A program made the position numbers and the translations under genes. The notes under the pieces are model-generated. The model was given only the letters and a program-made list of their open reading frames with translations. It searched no databases and had not been told where the DNA came from. From NCBI GenBank assembly GCA_029718625.1, contig CM056381.1, positions 1,509,064-1,573,063 on the forward strand: a stretch of 64,000 bases of DNA, in the 5' to 3' direction. This stretch comes from Synaphobranchus kaupii. Its lineage: Eukaryota > Chordata > Actinopteri > Anguilliformes > Synaphobranchidae. The stretch's first letter is position 1. Each line of letters opens with the position of its first letter. Below are positions 37,097-47,503 of the stretch, one piece after another.

Positions 37097-37227
37097 TCCT
37101 GTATCACAGGGTTCGTTAAGCTTCGCTCTGTCTTCACTGGTCTAAACTTACTGTATCACGGGGTTCACAAAGCTTCGTTCTCTGTTCACTGCTCTAAACT
37201 TCCTGTATCACGGGGTTCACGAAGCTA
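37097..37227 (+). repeat. Degenerate 51/52-bp tandem repeat, 2.5 copies
   Basis: ctgtatcac[ag]ggttc recurs at 37099, 37151 and 37202, with shared aagcttcg and tctaaactt blocks. Confidence 0.8.
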
Positions 37228-38654
37228 ACCAGTGGGGCACCATGTTTAAACACGTCCCTCCAACGCCAAGCGCAAAACATTCCCAGAGATGCATTGGTGT
37301 AAACCATCAGTTTTGCAGCGTAAACAGGAGAGCGATCATAAGCATGTAAAGAGAATGGTGTGTTTATTTCTGTCCGACAGCAACTGACTTCATGAGCCTT
37401 TATATGTAAACACATCTCTTAAAATATTTATGCAGTATTGCTTTAATTTTTCCAGTGCTTCAGTGGAGTGTAATACTTTAAAGAGTGGTATTTGAACATG
37501 TATAAAAAGTAACCTCATCACAAAATATTAATAAAGATGTCCTGTCACTACAGTTTATAATGTTAATTAGCTTACAGCAGGCATTTGAGTGCAGCGCTGA
37601 GCTTCAGGGCACATGCACATGGTTGTTTAATATTCCTTATTCATGCACATGGTTGTTTAATATTCCTTATTGAAAGATGAGGAGGAGGCTTTGCTTCTTG
37701 GTCAGAGTAAATTTGGGTGGAGATGTAAACCTGGGTCTGTGATCATGTTTGGTTGCAGAGGACATGTGCTCAAGGGACTGATAAAACACAGCTTCCTACT
37801 TCATCAGCAAAAATGTATTTATTCTACAATTATTTTTAAAGAATTTAGCCCAGTTCTCTGTGTACCAGGTGTATGAAGACAGATCAGAATTAATCCCAGT
37901 TCTTTGGGTAGCAGTTGTATGAATGCAGATCAGAATTTAGGCCAGTTCTGTGAGTACCAGGTGTAGGAATGTGTTTGATATTACACCATCCTTTGGGCAC
38001 CCTGTGAGCAAATGTTAGAGATGTTCAAACTCAAAATGTTTTTTTTCCCCCCAGCCAGAAGCACTGTATGAAAGAGCAGCAGGTCTGTCTGTGACCCACG
38101 GCAGAGAGAAAAGAAAGATCTGTATTCACTCACACTTTCAGGCTACGAGCATTAATAACAGCGGAGAGGTTAGTGTTACGCAGGTCTGGTTCTCCAGGAG
38201 GTGAATCTCACGGTCAGGCACATGGATGCTGGGTTTCCGTCCCGTAGCTCAAGCTTCCCCCTTAACCCCCTCCTGTGAGGCTGGATTTATAAAACTAATC
38301 CTACAACATCTCAGAAATTTATACTAAACGTTAAATGTCTTTTCTGATCTGTGCTGTACCTTTTGCTCCTCTTGTTCCTGTGATGTGAATTAAACAATTC
38401 TTTGCCAAAGTCTGTATGATATTCATAAAAAAAGAATGGATAAATAATGACATAAACGGACAGGAAAAACAACATTAAAAAGATAATTTTACCCACATTC
38501 AATCAGGAGAATGCTTTCATTGATCCGTGTTCTAATGTGAATGCAACAGCATATAAAATGTTTTGCAGATAAAAGGAATTATTCAAGCTAAAAAGGAACA
38601 AAAAGACTTTTAACTATTTTTTTGTGAGCAGCTTGTTGTACGTATTATTAATAT
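37228..38654. other. Unique sequence with two small duplications
   Basis: A 30-bp exact duplication (catgcacatggttgtttaat...) lies at 37612-37671. A degenerate 46-bp repeat (ccagttct at 37850, 37896, 37942) lies at 37841-37975. No gene was recognised. Confidence 0.6.
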
Positions 38655-38727
38655 GTCAAATTTTAAAAAGAAATTGGGAGAGTGAGGGTTCACAAGCTTA
38701 ACAGGAAAACTTATCATGCTGTCAATC
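38655..38727 (+). repeat. Dispersed repeat, copy 2
   Basis: Partner of 36944-37026, with the same orientation and a 10-bp gap in the left part. The following sequence (cccataatgc...) is not shared. Confidence 0.75.
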
Positions 38728-40263
38728 TCCCATAATGCATGTCTCTCTTCTGTGTGCAACAACGCAACAAAATGCAGTGCGAGGCAAAATGAGGCAGCGG
38801 GGAAAATATAATAATAGACCATAGTCCGTTTTGTGTAAAATATTGATGTTACCATTGTGACTGTAAATCATTTAAGCAAGTCCTAAACTTTTTCTTCCAC
38901 TTATTCTTACCTTAACTAACTTAAAGGAGCACCAACTCCATAGCTAGCAAAGTTCGTTTTCTTAAGTTTGCTAGCTGAATACTTATTTTGCTAGCAGGCT
39001 AGCGATACTTCCAGGAATGGAATTGATAGGCGATAACCCAAAACCTAATGAGTTAACACAACATTACTAACATTAAGAATAATGTTAAATATTTAACTTA
39101 TTGTCATTCCAAAACTTAATGAGGTAAAGCTAGAAACCAACTCTCTTTGGTCATTAAAAACATGCAGTCTGTCATTGGCTGGATAATAGCGCACGCTTAT
39201 ATTTAATATATATAATATATATAATATATATATATATATATAATAGCGCACGCTTATATTTAATTTGTGTTGTAAAGTGAGGTGAGGAGAGCAACAGTAA
39301 GGGCTTAGTAATGCAGCGGGAGGTTTGGCTGAATGTGAAATGCTTTTAGCTCTGTGGGCTGGCTGCAGTGGGGTGTCCTAGCTGAAGAGTGACCAAACAG
39401 GGGCATTAATATTCAACCACTGCCCTGCCACAAATCTGCAAAAACAAGCAGCCCCATCGAACGCCATTTCATAGGCATTTTAAAATGACTTTAAAGCAAT
39501 TTCAGAGCCATTTTAAAAACATTTATAGCCACTTTAAAGTCATTCCGAAGGAATTTCGGAGTCATTCTCAAAGTAATTCTCCATTTTCAGGAACATTACA
39601 CTTAAAAAAATAAAAGTCAAACGCATGCTGTACGTTTTGTATTTTACAGGCAGCGAGCCAATGGGACATTAGCATGCTGTACGTTTTGCGGTTACGGGTG
39701 AAATATTAAGACAGGAGAGAATGATCTCTGAACATAATGATGCTGACGCAGAGAGTGCGCGGGTTCAAATCCACAGCGCTGTGCAGAATACTGATGTAGA
39801 GGTTGTGTTCTAGTCCAGCTGTCTGTGTGTACGAGGGTACTCTGTGTGCCAATGGGCCCAACGGGCCGGTATGGAATATGGACCACGCTGGTGCTGACTG
39901 TGGCTGACACCTGTGCAGGTTATCAAATAACTGGCTGTGGTGATACTCAGGGTGGAAAGGAATTAACAGGGTAGGCAGCAGCGATAAGAGCACGCACACA
40001 CACGCACACACTTGCACACACGCACACACTTGCACACACTCGCATGCACGCACGCACACAAAGTGAGAATTCCAAACTGAGATAAAATCGAAAATGATAA
40101 ATTATATAAGCAAAATCTGTAGCAGTTCATGTGCCATGTTTTTTCAGACATTTCTGCTGAAAAACTTCCCGACGCTGTCCTAGTCAGATTTACACTGCTA
40201 TTTTTCCTTTTTTCCCATTTACGCAGATCAGCTCAAGAACGCAGCCACTCAGAGACTGCAGAC
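38728..40263. other. Unique AT-rich sequence with a duplicated TA-repeat flank
   Basis: A (TA)n tract at 39208-39240 is flanked by the same 24 bases (taatagcgcacgcttatatt...) at 39184 and 39241. 39761-39772 (gggttcaaatcc) fits a pol III B box, but no A box is evident. CA/GCAC tracts lie at 39990-40060. Confidence 0.55.
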
Positions 40264-40560
40264 CTTGACAGTGTGCAGACTTAACACTCAGTGTTGACCT
40301 TGACAGTGTGCAGGTTTAAAACTCAGAGTATTGAGGCTGACAGTGTGCAGACTTAACACTCAGAGTATTGAGGCTGACAGTGTGCAGGTTTAAAACTCAG
40401 AGTATTGAGGCTGACAGTGTGCAGGTTTAAAACTCAGAGTATTGAGGCTGACAGTGTGCAGACTTAACACTCAGAGTGTTGACATTGACAGTGTACAGAT
40501 TACAGTGTGCAGATTTAACACTGAGAGTGTTGATGTTGACCGTTTGCAGGTATAACACTG
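40264..40560 (+). repeat. 37-bp tandem repeat, about 7 copies
   Basis: The unit is tgacagtgtgcaggtttaaa followed by actcagagtattgaggc. Outer copies are degenerate (attgacagtgtacagatta). Confidence 0.92.
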
Positions 40561-40724
40561 CAGAGCTGGGCAGGGCTGCACGGACGTGCCATTCTCTGAT
40601 GTTTCCCGCAGGAAGGAAAATCCAAATAACACGTCAGGCAGCGAGAGGAGAAAGTTCAAAAACAACAAACTTTATCCTTCAGTTTTCATCCGAGAGCAGG
40701 GCCTGGGTTCAGTTCGCACGTGCA

Positions 40725-40743
40725 CACACACACACACACACTC

Positions 40744-40785
<42 letters not shown>

Positions 40786-40897
40786 ACGCACACATTCATA
40801 CATACACACACATACACACACACACACACACACTCACACACACACTTACGCACACACACACACTCACACACTCACACACACTTACGCACACATTCAT

Positions 40898-40949
<52 letters not shown>

Positions 40950-40969
40950 ACAAAGCCACACAGGCACAT

Positions 40970-41018
<49 letters not shown>

Positions 41019-41041
41019 GCCACACAGGCACATACATACAT

Positions 41042-41075
<34 letters not shown>

Positions 41076-41109
41076 ACGCACACATACATACATACGCACA
41101 CACACACAA
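40725..41109 (+). repeat. Compound CA/CATA microsatellite with an internal duplication
   Basis: Long CA runs are interrupted by cttacgcacac, cattcatacata and caaagccacacaggcacata. The last block occurs twice (about 40954 and 41017), showing segmental duplication inside the microsatellite. Confidence 0.95.
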
Positions 41110-41374
41110 TCTCTATGCACAGTCAAATTTGTCTTCTACAGTAAGTACTGATTAATCACTTTATTTGCTTTTAAATTGTAGGTAAATAAGGGCTATTGGT
41201 CATGTTAACAAGGAAGTTGATAATACCAGTGCTTGTTGCGTATTTAAAGCCTGCTGAGGTAAGAGAGGGCAGCTTTCATTAATAAAGCCCCACTACAGAG
41301 AATGCTTCAGCATCATTTCATGGCAATAGGAATGGGGAAGTGGGCGTGGCTGCCGTCAGACAGGCACACACAGA
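41110..41374. other. Unique sequence, possible conserved element
   Basis: 41190-41330 is non-repetitive with ctattggtcatgttaac and gctttcattaataaagcc. Function is unknown. Confidence 0.35.
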
Positions 41375-41533
41375 GCCAGCGGTAACGCTGACCAATCAGA
41401 GAGCTGAACTCACACACCTGCACTAACACTGACCAATCAGAGAGCTGAAAGCACACACCTGCAGTAACACTGACCAATCAGAGAGCTGAAAGCACACACC
41501 CGCAGTAACACTGACCAATCAGAGAGCTGAAAG
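41375..41533 (+). repeat. 41-bp tandem repeat carrying CCAAT boxes, about 4 copies
   Basis: The unit is gcacacacctgcagtaacac followed by tgaccaatcagagagctgaaa. Each copy has gaccaatcag, a near-ideal NF-Y core, and most have CACCTG. Confidence 0.94.
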
Positions 41534-42519
41534 CACTTAAACGGCACACACCTGAGGCGGTTCAGCCTTTCTGGAAGTGCGTATACTGCTGTTTATACTT
41601 CACACAAGAGTCAGTACACACAATTTATCAGAAAAAAGGCCAAAAAGATTTCCATAACAACACCATTTCTTTGGTCTGACTAATAAACACCGGACAGTGA
41701 CGTCAGTCTAGTGCTTTCAAAACACCTGATGCCAGATCACTTTCTTTTGATGCCCAGCTGTGGTCGCCATGCCAACCGAAGCAAACACAAGACCAAGACT
41801 GGCCCTTAAGACAACATGGCCAACAGTAATGAGAGAGGTTTTCCTGCATTATGGGGAAAAAGTGCCCTCGTCTAAATGAAACCTATCAGTCAGCAGTGAG
41901 AGTGAGACAGGTAAGCAGGCTGCAGCTTAAACCGCGCTGGCCATGGGCTAAAGGTGCGTCGCCCTGAAAGCCAGTTACTGCATGACCTACAGACAGGTAA
42001 AGGCCTTTACACAAATACTAGGGCAAATATCCACACAACAATATCGCATCTTTATTTATCCCCGAGAGAGGAAACTTGGTTAACCACAACATGACAGAAG
42101 CATTAGACTCCAACAACATATTGCCTTCAGTAAAGACTTTCATAAATTAGCATAATTTCCATAAATTAGCTAGTGGTTAACAGCTAAGCTAATAACCTGT
42201 GGGAGCTCATCAGGTAAGTTGGGTGTATTGCAGCCATTTATAAACCCATCATCTTCAGCCTATTTGCTCAGCTCTGCTTTATCCACAAATTGTCAAAATG
42301 TAAATAGCATCGCAAAACAAAAATACACAAAAAACAAACAAACAAAAAAAACGAACTCCAATTAAATAAATGCCCCGTATTTTGCAAACTAAATTTCACG
42401 CTTGATGCACAAGCTTTTATTCACAAGATATCGAGTTTGAATTTATTTATCAACGCGCAATTTATTTGCGTGATTAAATGGCGGCCAGTGTGTAAATGCC
42501 GTAAGAGAGAGCCATCCCC
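41534..42519. other. Unique sequence, no gene seen
   Basis: AT-rich. Contains a caaacaaacaaaaaaaac tract near 42335. Nothing was recognised. Confidence 0.5.
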
Positions 42520-42700
42520 AGGTCTCTGTGCTCTGTGCTGGAGGAAAGGCTTGAGACCAGCATGCACAGGTCTCTGTGCTGGAGGAAAGGCTTCAGAGAC
42601 CAGCATGCACAGGTTTCTGTGCTGGAGGAAAGGCTTCAGAGACCAGCATGCACAGGTTTCTGTGCTGGAGGAAAGGCTTCAGAGCCCAGTATGCACAGGG
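42520..42700 (+). repeat. 41/43-bp tandem repeat, 4 copies
   Basis: The unit contains gtctctgtgctggaggaaag and gcttcagagaccagcatgca; gaggaaaggc recurs at 42541, 42582, 42625 and 42668. Confidence 0.94.
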
Positions 42701-43139
42701 TCCATTCACTGCTGCTGGACCCATAAAACAGCCTTTACCTCTCAGCCCTTTGGGCTCATTTTTAATAACTTTCCCTGTAACAGGTTTATTTCCCTCAACA
42801 TCTGAACAAAATTTACTCTGTTAGTTGTGCTGCTTACTTACGTTGAGTGGGAGGATTTAATATTATCGACTGTAATTTTTTCAGTTCCTGTCTATCCTGT
42901 AGATCAGGTTAAGTGCGGAGCGGCAACATGTCTGCGGTTAAACTGCGCTGTGGTGGATTTAAGATCAGACGGTGCCCCCGGGGACAAGCTGAACGGAGGA
43001 GATCAAACCGTTTCTTTCATCGCTCGCGTAGTGAAATAAACCCCAGACACAAATCACACTGAGCCAGCTCCTGACCAATCTGCCTCCTCCACATTGTAAA
43101 CACTCCGTTACCTGGCAACCTGGCAGCTCCTTTGGGTGT
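42701..43139. other. Unique sequence, no supported gene
   Basis: A plus-strand 44-codon frame starting at the atg near 42930 (MSAVKLRCGG...) is basic but has no recognised family or supporting signal. Confidence 0.45.
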
Positions 43140-43575
43140 CCTCTGTTCGCTCCCGTAGCCCCGCCCTCTTCCCACCTCCCCCTCCCCTTCCCCCGCCCCC
43201 TCCCCCTTCAGTAATGAAGCGCTTTTCAACAACAGTCTGAGGGGCACCACTCTAGCATGGAGAAACAGCAAAGCCACTCACACCAAGCAGTTATCTCCAC
43301 TGCTACGTGCATCGCCCGTCTACAGCTAATTACCCAAGCCAATCACACAAGTGCAGTTGTGACTATAACTAAGTGTGCTAATTAACAAAGAAGGAAGATC
43401 GCATGACAGCAGTTCTAACCGAACGTGCCAATTAGTGAAGCCAAACGCATGAGTGCGTGCCAAATTTGGAAAAAGCCAATCACGGCAGCGCCATCGTGTC
43501 TACGACGAGACGTGCCAAATTAGCCGAGCCAATCATACGACGGCGATTGCATCCGCAGCAAAGCCGAGCTAAACA
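43140..43575. promoter_or_regulatory. GC-box segment followed by a degenerate CCAAT-containing repeat
   Basis: 43151-43205 has ccccgccc (43159) and ccccgccccc (43191), Sp1-type GC boxes in a pyrimidine-rich tract. 43326-43575 is a strongly decayed repeat with unit starts at about 43326, 43378, 43429, 43461 and 43516 (gtgc[ct]aatta, then ag.caatca). At least three copies keep gccaatca. A promoter or enhancer is possible; no first exon could be shown. Confidence 0.35.
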
Positions 43576-43945
43576 AGTAGGATCAGCTGCCTCCTTCACT
43601 TCTCCCACTCTCTGCTTAATGGAGCAGCTTACAGGGCTGATAAATTGCCTTTATCAGGCACAATTACTGCGCTTGTGGGGGGGGGGAATTAACGTGTTTG
43701 TGACTCGCAGCTCTGCGGAGCAGTGAGGAAGCATGTTCATGAGAGGAGAAGAGAGGAGACGGAGCGGGTTTCTCCCGTGTGCGTGTGAGCCGGAGGGTGG
43801 GGAAAGTAGTGCCGGGGGTCTCTGGCCACGTCTCACAGCGTGCCAGCGCCACCCTCTGGTCATTAGGGGTGCCTACAGTCCACCTGCACAAGCTACACAT
43901 GTAGTGTCCTCCTCAGATTCAGTCTGTGTGAGTGGCCTTCAGATT
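43576..43945. other. Unique CpG-bearing sequence
   Basis: Short frames on both strands without recognised domains. Includes a G run at 43677-43686. Confidence 0.45.
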
Positions 43946-44073
43946 GAAACCAGATCGGTGGCGAGCCGTAATGGAGGAGATCAGATCGGTGGCGAGCCGT
44001 AATGGAGGAGATCAGATCGGTGGCGAGCCGTAATGGAGGAGATCAGATCGCTGGTGAGCCGTAATGGAGGAGA
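43946..44073 (+). repeat. 31-bp CpG-rich tandem repeat, 4 copies
   Basis: The unit is ggaggagatcagatcggtgg followed by cgagccgtaat. The last copy has gctggtgag (a CpG loss). Confidence 0.95.
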
Positions 44074-44969
44074 TCTCATGCTCGTCTCAGGTCAGGTGGC
44101 AACAATGAGCAAGAAAGAACGCACATTAACTGGGAACTACATACTCCTGCCCAACAGGTGGCGCTAAAAGAATAAGAGTAAAAACACAGTGCATGCCTGG
44201 CCCGCCTGCTCCTGCCTGCTCCATCAAAAACACACACTTCCTTAATGTGGCCCCGGGGTTTGACATTGGATACACAGTGCAGGTCTAAGTGGATCCCCTG
44301 TCTCAGCATACGTCTGCTTCACATCTCAGAGAGCCAGAGGTTTACAGGAAGGACAGTTATAGACCTTTCATGCAAATGTTTAACCAACCGAAAGCCAGAT
44401 ATCCCTGTTCATTTGAATGTAGCCAAATCGCATCGTGCATTCCAGGACAGTGTGAACGTGGCATGGGGCCAGACACAGACATGGGGGGTGTGGCTCAGGC
44501 CTTACAGGAGGCGGGGCTTGCACCACACGGGGGGGTGGTTGAGCAAAATGGAGTGGGGCCAATCTGGGTGGGGGCGGTGCTTAGGACAAAAATGGGTTGT
44601 GGCTTTGACCACAGAGGGGGCGGGGCTCTAACAGAAAGGGCGTATCTTTTACACATGGCATCAGAGGGGTACATGGGACATTCAGGCTAAATCCTGCCCT
44701 ATTAGACTAAATCATGAGGATGCCATTTCACAAACTTACCCTTCCAGGATATCTAAACTACCATATCACCTACTAGTTTATCTTATTTTATATTCTTGCT
44801 ATACGTTTTTCTGTACTCTTACTTTTATTTTTTGTTCTTATTTTTAATTTACTTTTAATTATTATTATGATTATTAATATTATTGCAGAAAGCTCCTCTC
44901 TCCTACTGCAGTGACACCTCCTGCTGTTCAGTTATCCACTGATCATAAATCACAGTCCATTTAAACTGG
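44074..44969. other. Unique sequence with a GC-box cluster at 44480-44640
   Basis: ggcggggctt (about 44510), ggcggtgctt (about 44573) and ggcggggctct (about 44620) lie about 50-60 bp apart among g-rich runs. This is either a decayed repeat or an Sp1/KLF-type cluster. 44780-44890 is AT-rich. Confidence 0.45.
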
Positions 44970-45592
44970 GGGAAGTTTATAATCCTACAGGGCCCAGTTC
45001 ACTGCTATAAACCTACAGGGCCCAGTTCACTGCTATAATCCTACAGGGCCCAGTTCACTGCTATAATCCTACAGGGCCCAGTTCACTGCTATAATCCTAC
45101 AGGGCCCAGTTCACTGCTATAATCCTACAGGGCCCAGTTCACTGCTATAATCCTACAGGGCCCAGTTCACTGCTATAATCCTACAGGGCCCAGTTCACTG
45201 CTATAAACCTACAGGGCCCAGTTCACTGCTATAATCCTACAGGGCCCAGTTCACTGCTATAATCCTACGGGGCCCAGTTCACTGCTATAATCCTACGGGG
45301 CCCAGTTCACTGCTATAATCCTACAGGGCCCAGTTCACTACTATAATCCTACGGGGCCCAGTTCACTGCTATAATCCTACAGGGCCCAGTTCACTGCTAT
45401 AATCCTACAGGGCCCAGTTCACTGCTATAAACCTACAGGGCCCAGTTCACTGCTATAATCCTACGGGGCCCAGTTCACTGCTATAATCCTACGGGGCCCA
45501 GTTCACTGCTATAATCCTACGGGGCCCAGTTCACTGCTATAATCCTACAGGGTCCAGTTCACTGCTATAAACCTACAGGGCCCAGTTCACCG
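44970..45592 (+). repeat. 28-bp minisatellite with TAATCC in nearly every unit, about 22 copies
   Basis: The unit is acagggcccagttcactgct followed by ataatcct. Variants: ataaacct, acgggg, actact. TAATCC is the OTX/PITX/GSC-type homeodomain site. Confidence 0.97.
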
Positions 45593-45754
45593 TGTACAGC
45601 ACAACTCAAAAGGTTTAAACAAAATCTCTGAACTGAATACAGATTTAATAGATTCAGCTCCAGCATTATACAGGACAATCTCCCCATTCCACAGCACTCC
45701 TGACTCCTAAACAGCGTCATAAACGTCCAGCATCCTGGCACAGTCTTTTTCTCA

Positions 45755-45780
45755 CACATACACACACAGTCAGTCTCACA

Positions 45781-45815
<35 letters not shown>

Positions 45816-45849
45816 GTACAGTCAGTCAGACACACAGATGTGCAGTCAG

Positions 45850-45896
<47 letters not shown>
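45755..45896 (+). repeat. CA-rich microsatellite
   Basis: CA runs are interrupted by gtcagtct and gtacagtcagtcag. Confidence 0.93.
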
Positions 45897-45897
<1 letters not shown>

Positions 45898-46164
45898 CCA
45901 TAGGCACCACATATAGAAACATACCCATAGGCACCACATATAGAAACATATCCATAGGCACCACATATAGAAACATATCCATAGGCACCACATATAGAAA
46001 CATACCCATAGGCACCACATATAGAAACATATCCATAGGCACCACATACAGAAACATACCCATAGGCACCACATATAGAAACATATCCATAGGCACCACA
46101 TATAGAAACATATCCATAGGCACCACATATAGAAACATATCGATAGGCACCACATATAGAAACA
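45897..46164 (+). repeat. 27-bp minisatellite, 10 copies
   Basis: The unit is ataggcaccacatatagaaa followed by catatcc or cataccc. The period is a multiple of 3, so open frames occur on both strands (a 9-residue MFLYVVPMD repeat on minus). It abuts the CA tract. Confidence 0.96.
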
Positions 46165-46332
46165 AGCTTGTATAAATAAGTACATCTACAGTTGTTAAGG
46201 ACAGGTTGGGTGGCTCATCTAATGTTACGCTGAGTCATTCTTTTTTTTTAAATCTCAAAACAAACAAACAAAAAAAAAACATCAAAGAACTGCAGAGTGC
46301 AATGAGGCATGAGTCATGCGCATGCAAAAGAG
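46165..46332. other. Short unique spacer
   Basis: Contains T and A runs (ttttttttaaa; acaaacaaacaaaaaaaaac). Confidence 0.5.
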
Positions 46333-47503
46333 ACATCTCTCTCTCTCCTTCCCTCTTTCTCCCACTCTCTCCTTCCCTCCCTCTTTCTCCCACTCTCTCC
46401 TTCCCTCCCTCTTTCTCCCACTCTCTCTGCCTCCCTCTTTCTCCCACTCTCTCCTTCCCTCCCTCTTTCTCCCACTCTCTCCTTCCCTCCCTCTTTCTCC
46501 CACTCTCTCTGCCTCCCTCTTTCTCCCACTCTCTCTGCCTCTCTCTCTCTCTCTCTCCTTCCCTCCCTCTTTCTCCCACTCTCTCCCTCCCTCTCTCTCT
46601 CTCTCTCCCTCCCTCTCTCTCTCTCCTTCCCTCCCTCTCTCTCTCTCTCTCCTTCCCTCCCTCTTTCTCTCTCTCTCTCTCCCTCCCTCTTTCTCCCTCT
46701 CTCTCTCACTCCCTCTTTCTCTCTCTCTCTCTCCCTCCCTCTTTCTCCCACTCTCCCTCCCTCTTTCTCCCTCTCTCTCCCTCCCTCTTTCTCCCACTCT
46801 CTCTCCCTCCCTCTTTCTCCCTCTCTCTCTCCCTCCCTCTTTCTCCCTCTCTCTCTCCCTCCCTCTTTCTCCCTCTCTCTCTCCCTCCCTCTTTCTCCCT
46901 CTCTCTCTCCCTCCCTCTTTCTCCCTCCCTCTTTCTCCCCCTCCCTCTTTCTCCCACTCTCCCTCCCTCTTTCTCCCTCTCTCTCTCCCTCCCTCTTTCT
47001 CCCTCTCTCTCTCCCTCCCTCTTTCTCCCTCTCTCTCTCCCTCCCTCTTTCTCCCTCCCTCCCTCTCTCCCTCCCTCTTTCTCCCTCTCTCTCCCTCCCT
47101 CTTTCTCCCTCTCTCTCCCTCCCTCTTTCTCCCTCTCTCTCTCCCTCCCTCTTTCTCCCTCCCTCTTTCTCCCTCTCTCTCTCCTTCCCTGTTTCTCTCT
47201 CTCTCTCCCTCCCTCCCTCCCTCTCTCTCTCCCTCCCTCTTTCTCCCTCCCTCTTTCTCCCTCTCTCTCTCCCTCCCTCTTTCTCCCTCTCTCTCTCCCT
47301 CCCTCTTTCTCCCTCTCTCTCTCCCTCCCTCTTTCTCCCTCTCTCTCCTTCCCTCTTTCTCCCTCTCTCTCTCCCTCCCTTTTTCTCTCCCTCCCTCTTT
47401 CTCTCTCTCTCCCTCCCTCTTTCTCCCTCCCTCCCTCTCTCCCTCACTCTTTCTCCCTCTCTCTCTCCTTCCCTGTTTCTCCCTCCCTCTCTCCCTCCCT
47501 ATC
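46333..47503 (+). repeat. 1.17-kb polypyrimidine tract of ccctctttctc-type units
   Basis: The plus strand is almost only C and T: ccctccctctttctccctct plus (ct)n in varying registers. Occasional cactctc A bases occur mainly in the first 500 bp, and cctgtttct G bases occur rarely. In the direction of gene transcription it is polypurine. Frames of 377-447 codons are Ser/Pro/Leu or Arg/Glu/Gly low complexity. Confidence 0.97.

Noticed and set aside
42930..43064. Short basic frame MSAVKLRCGG... on the plus strand
   Set aside because: 44 codons, no family match recognised, opposite in direction to the host gene, no supporting signals.
45776..46165. Hydrophobic MFLYVVPMD repeat on the minus strand resembling membrane segments
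   Set aside because: A 27-bp array; the opposite strand is also open.
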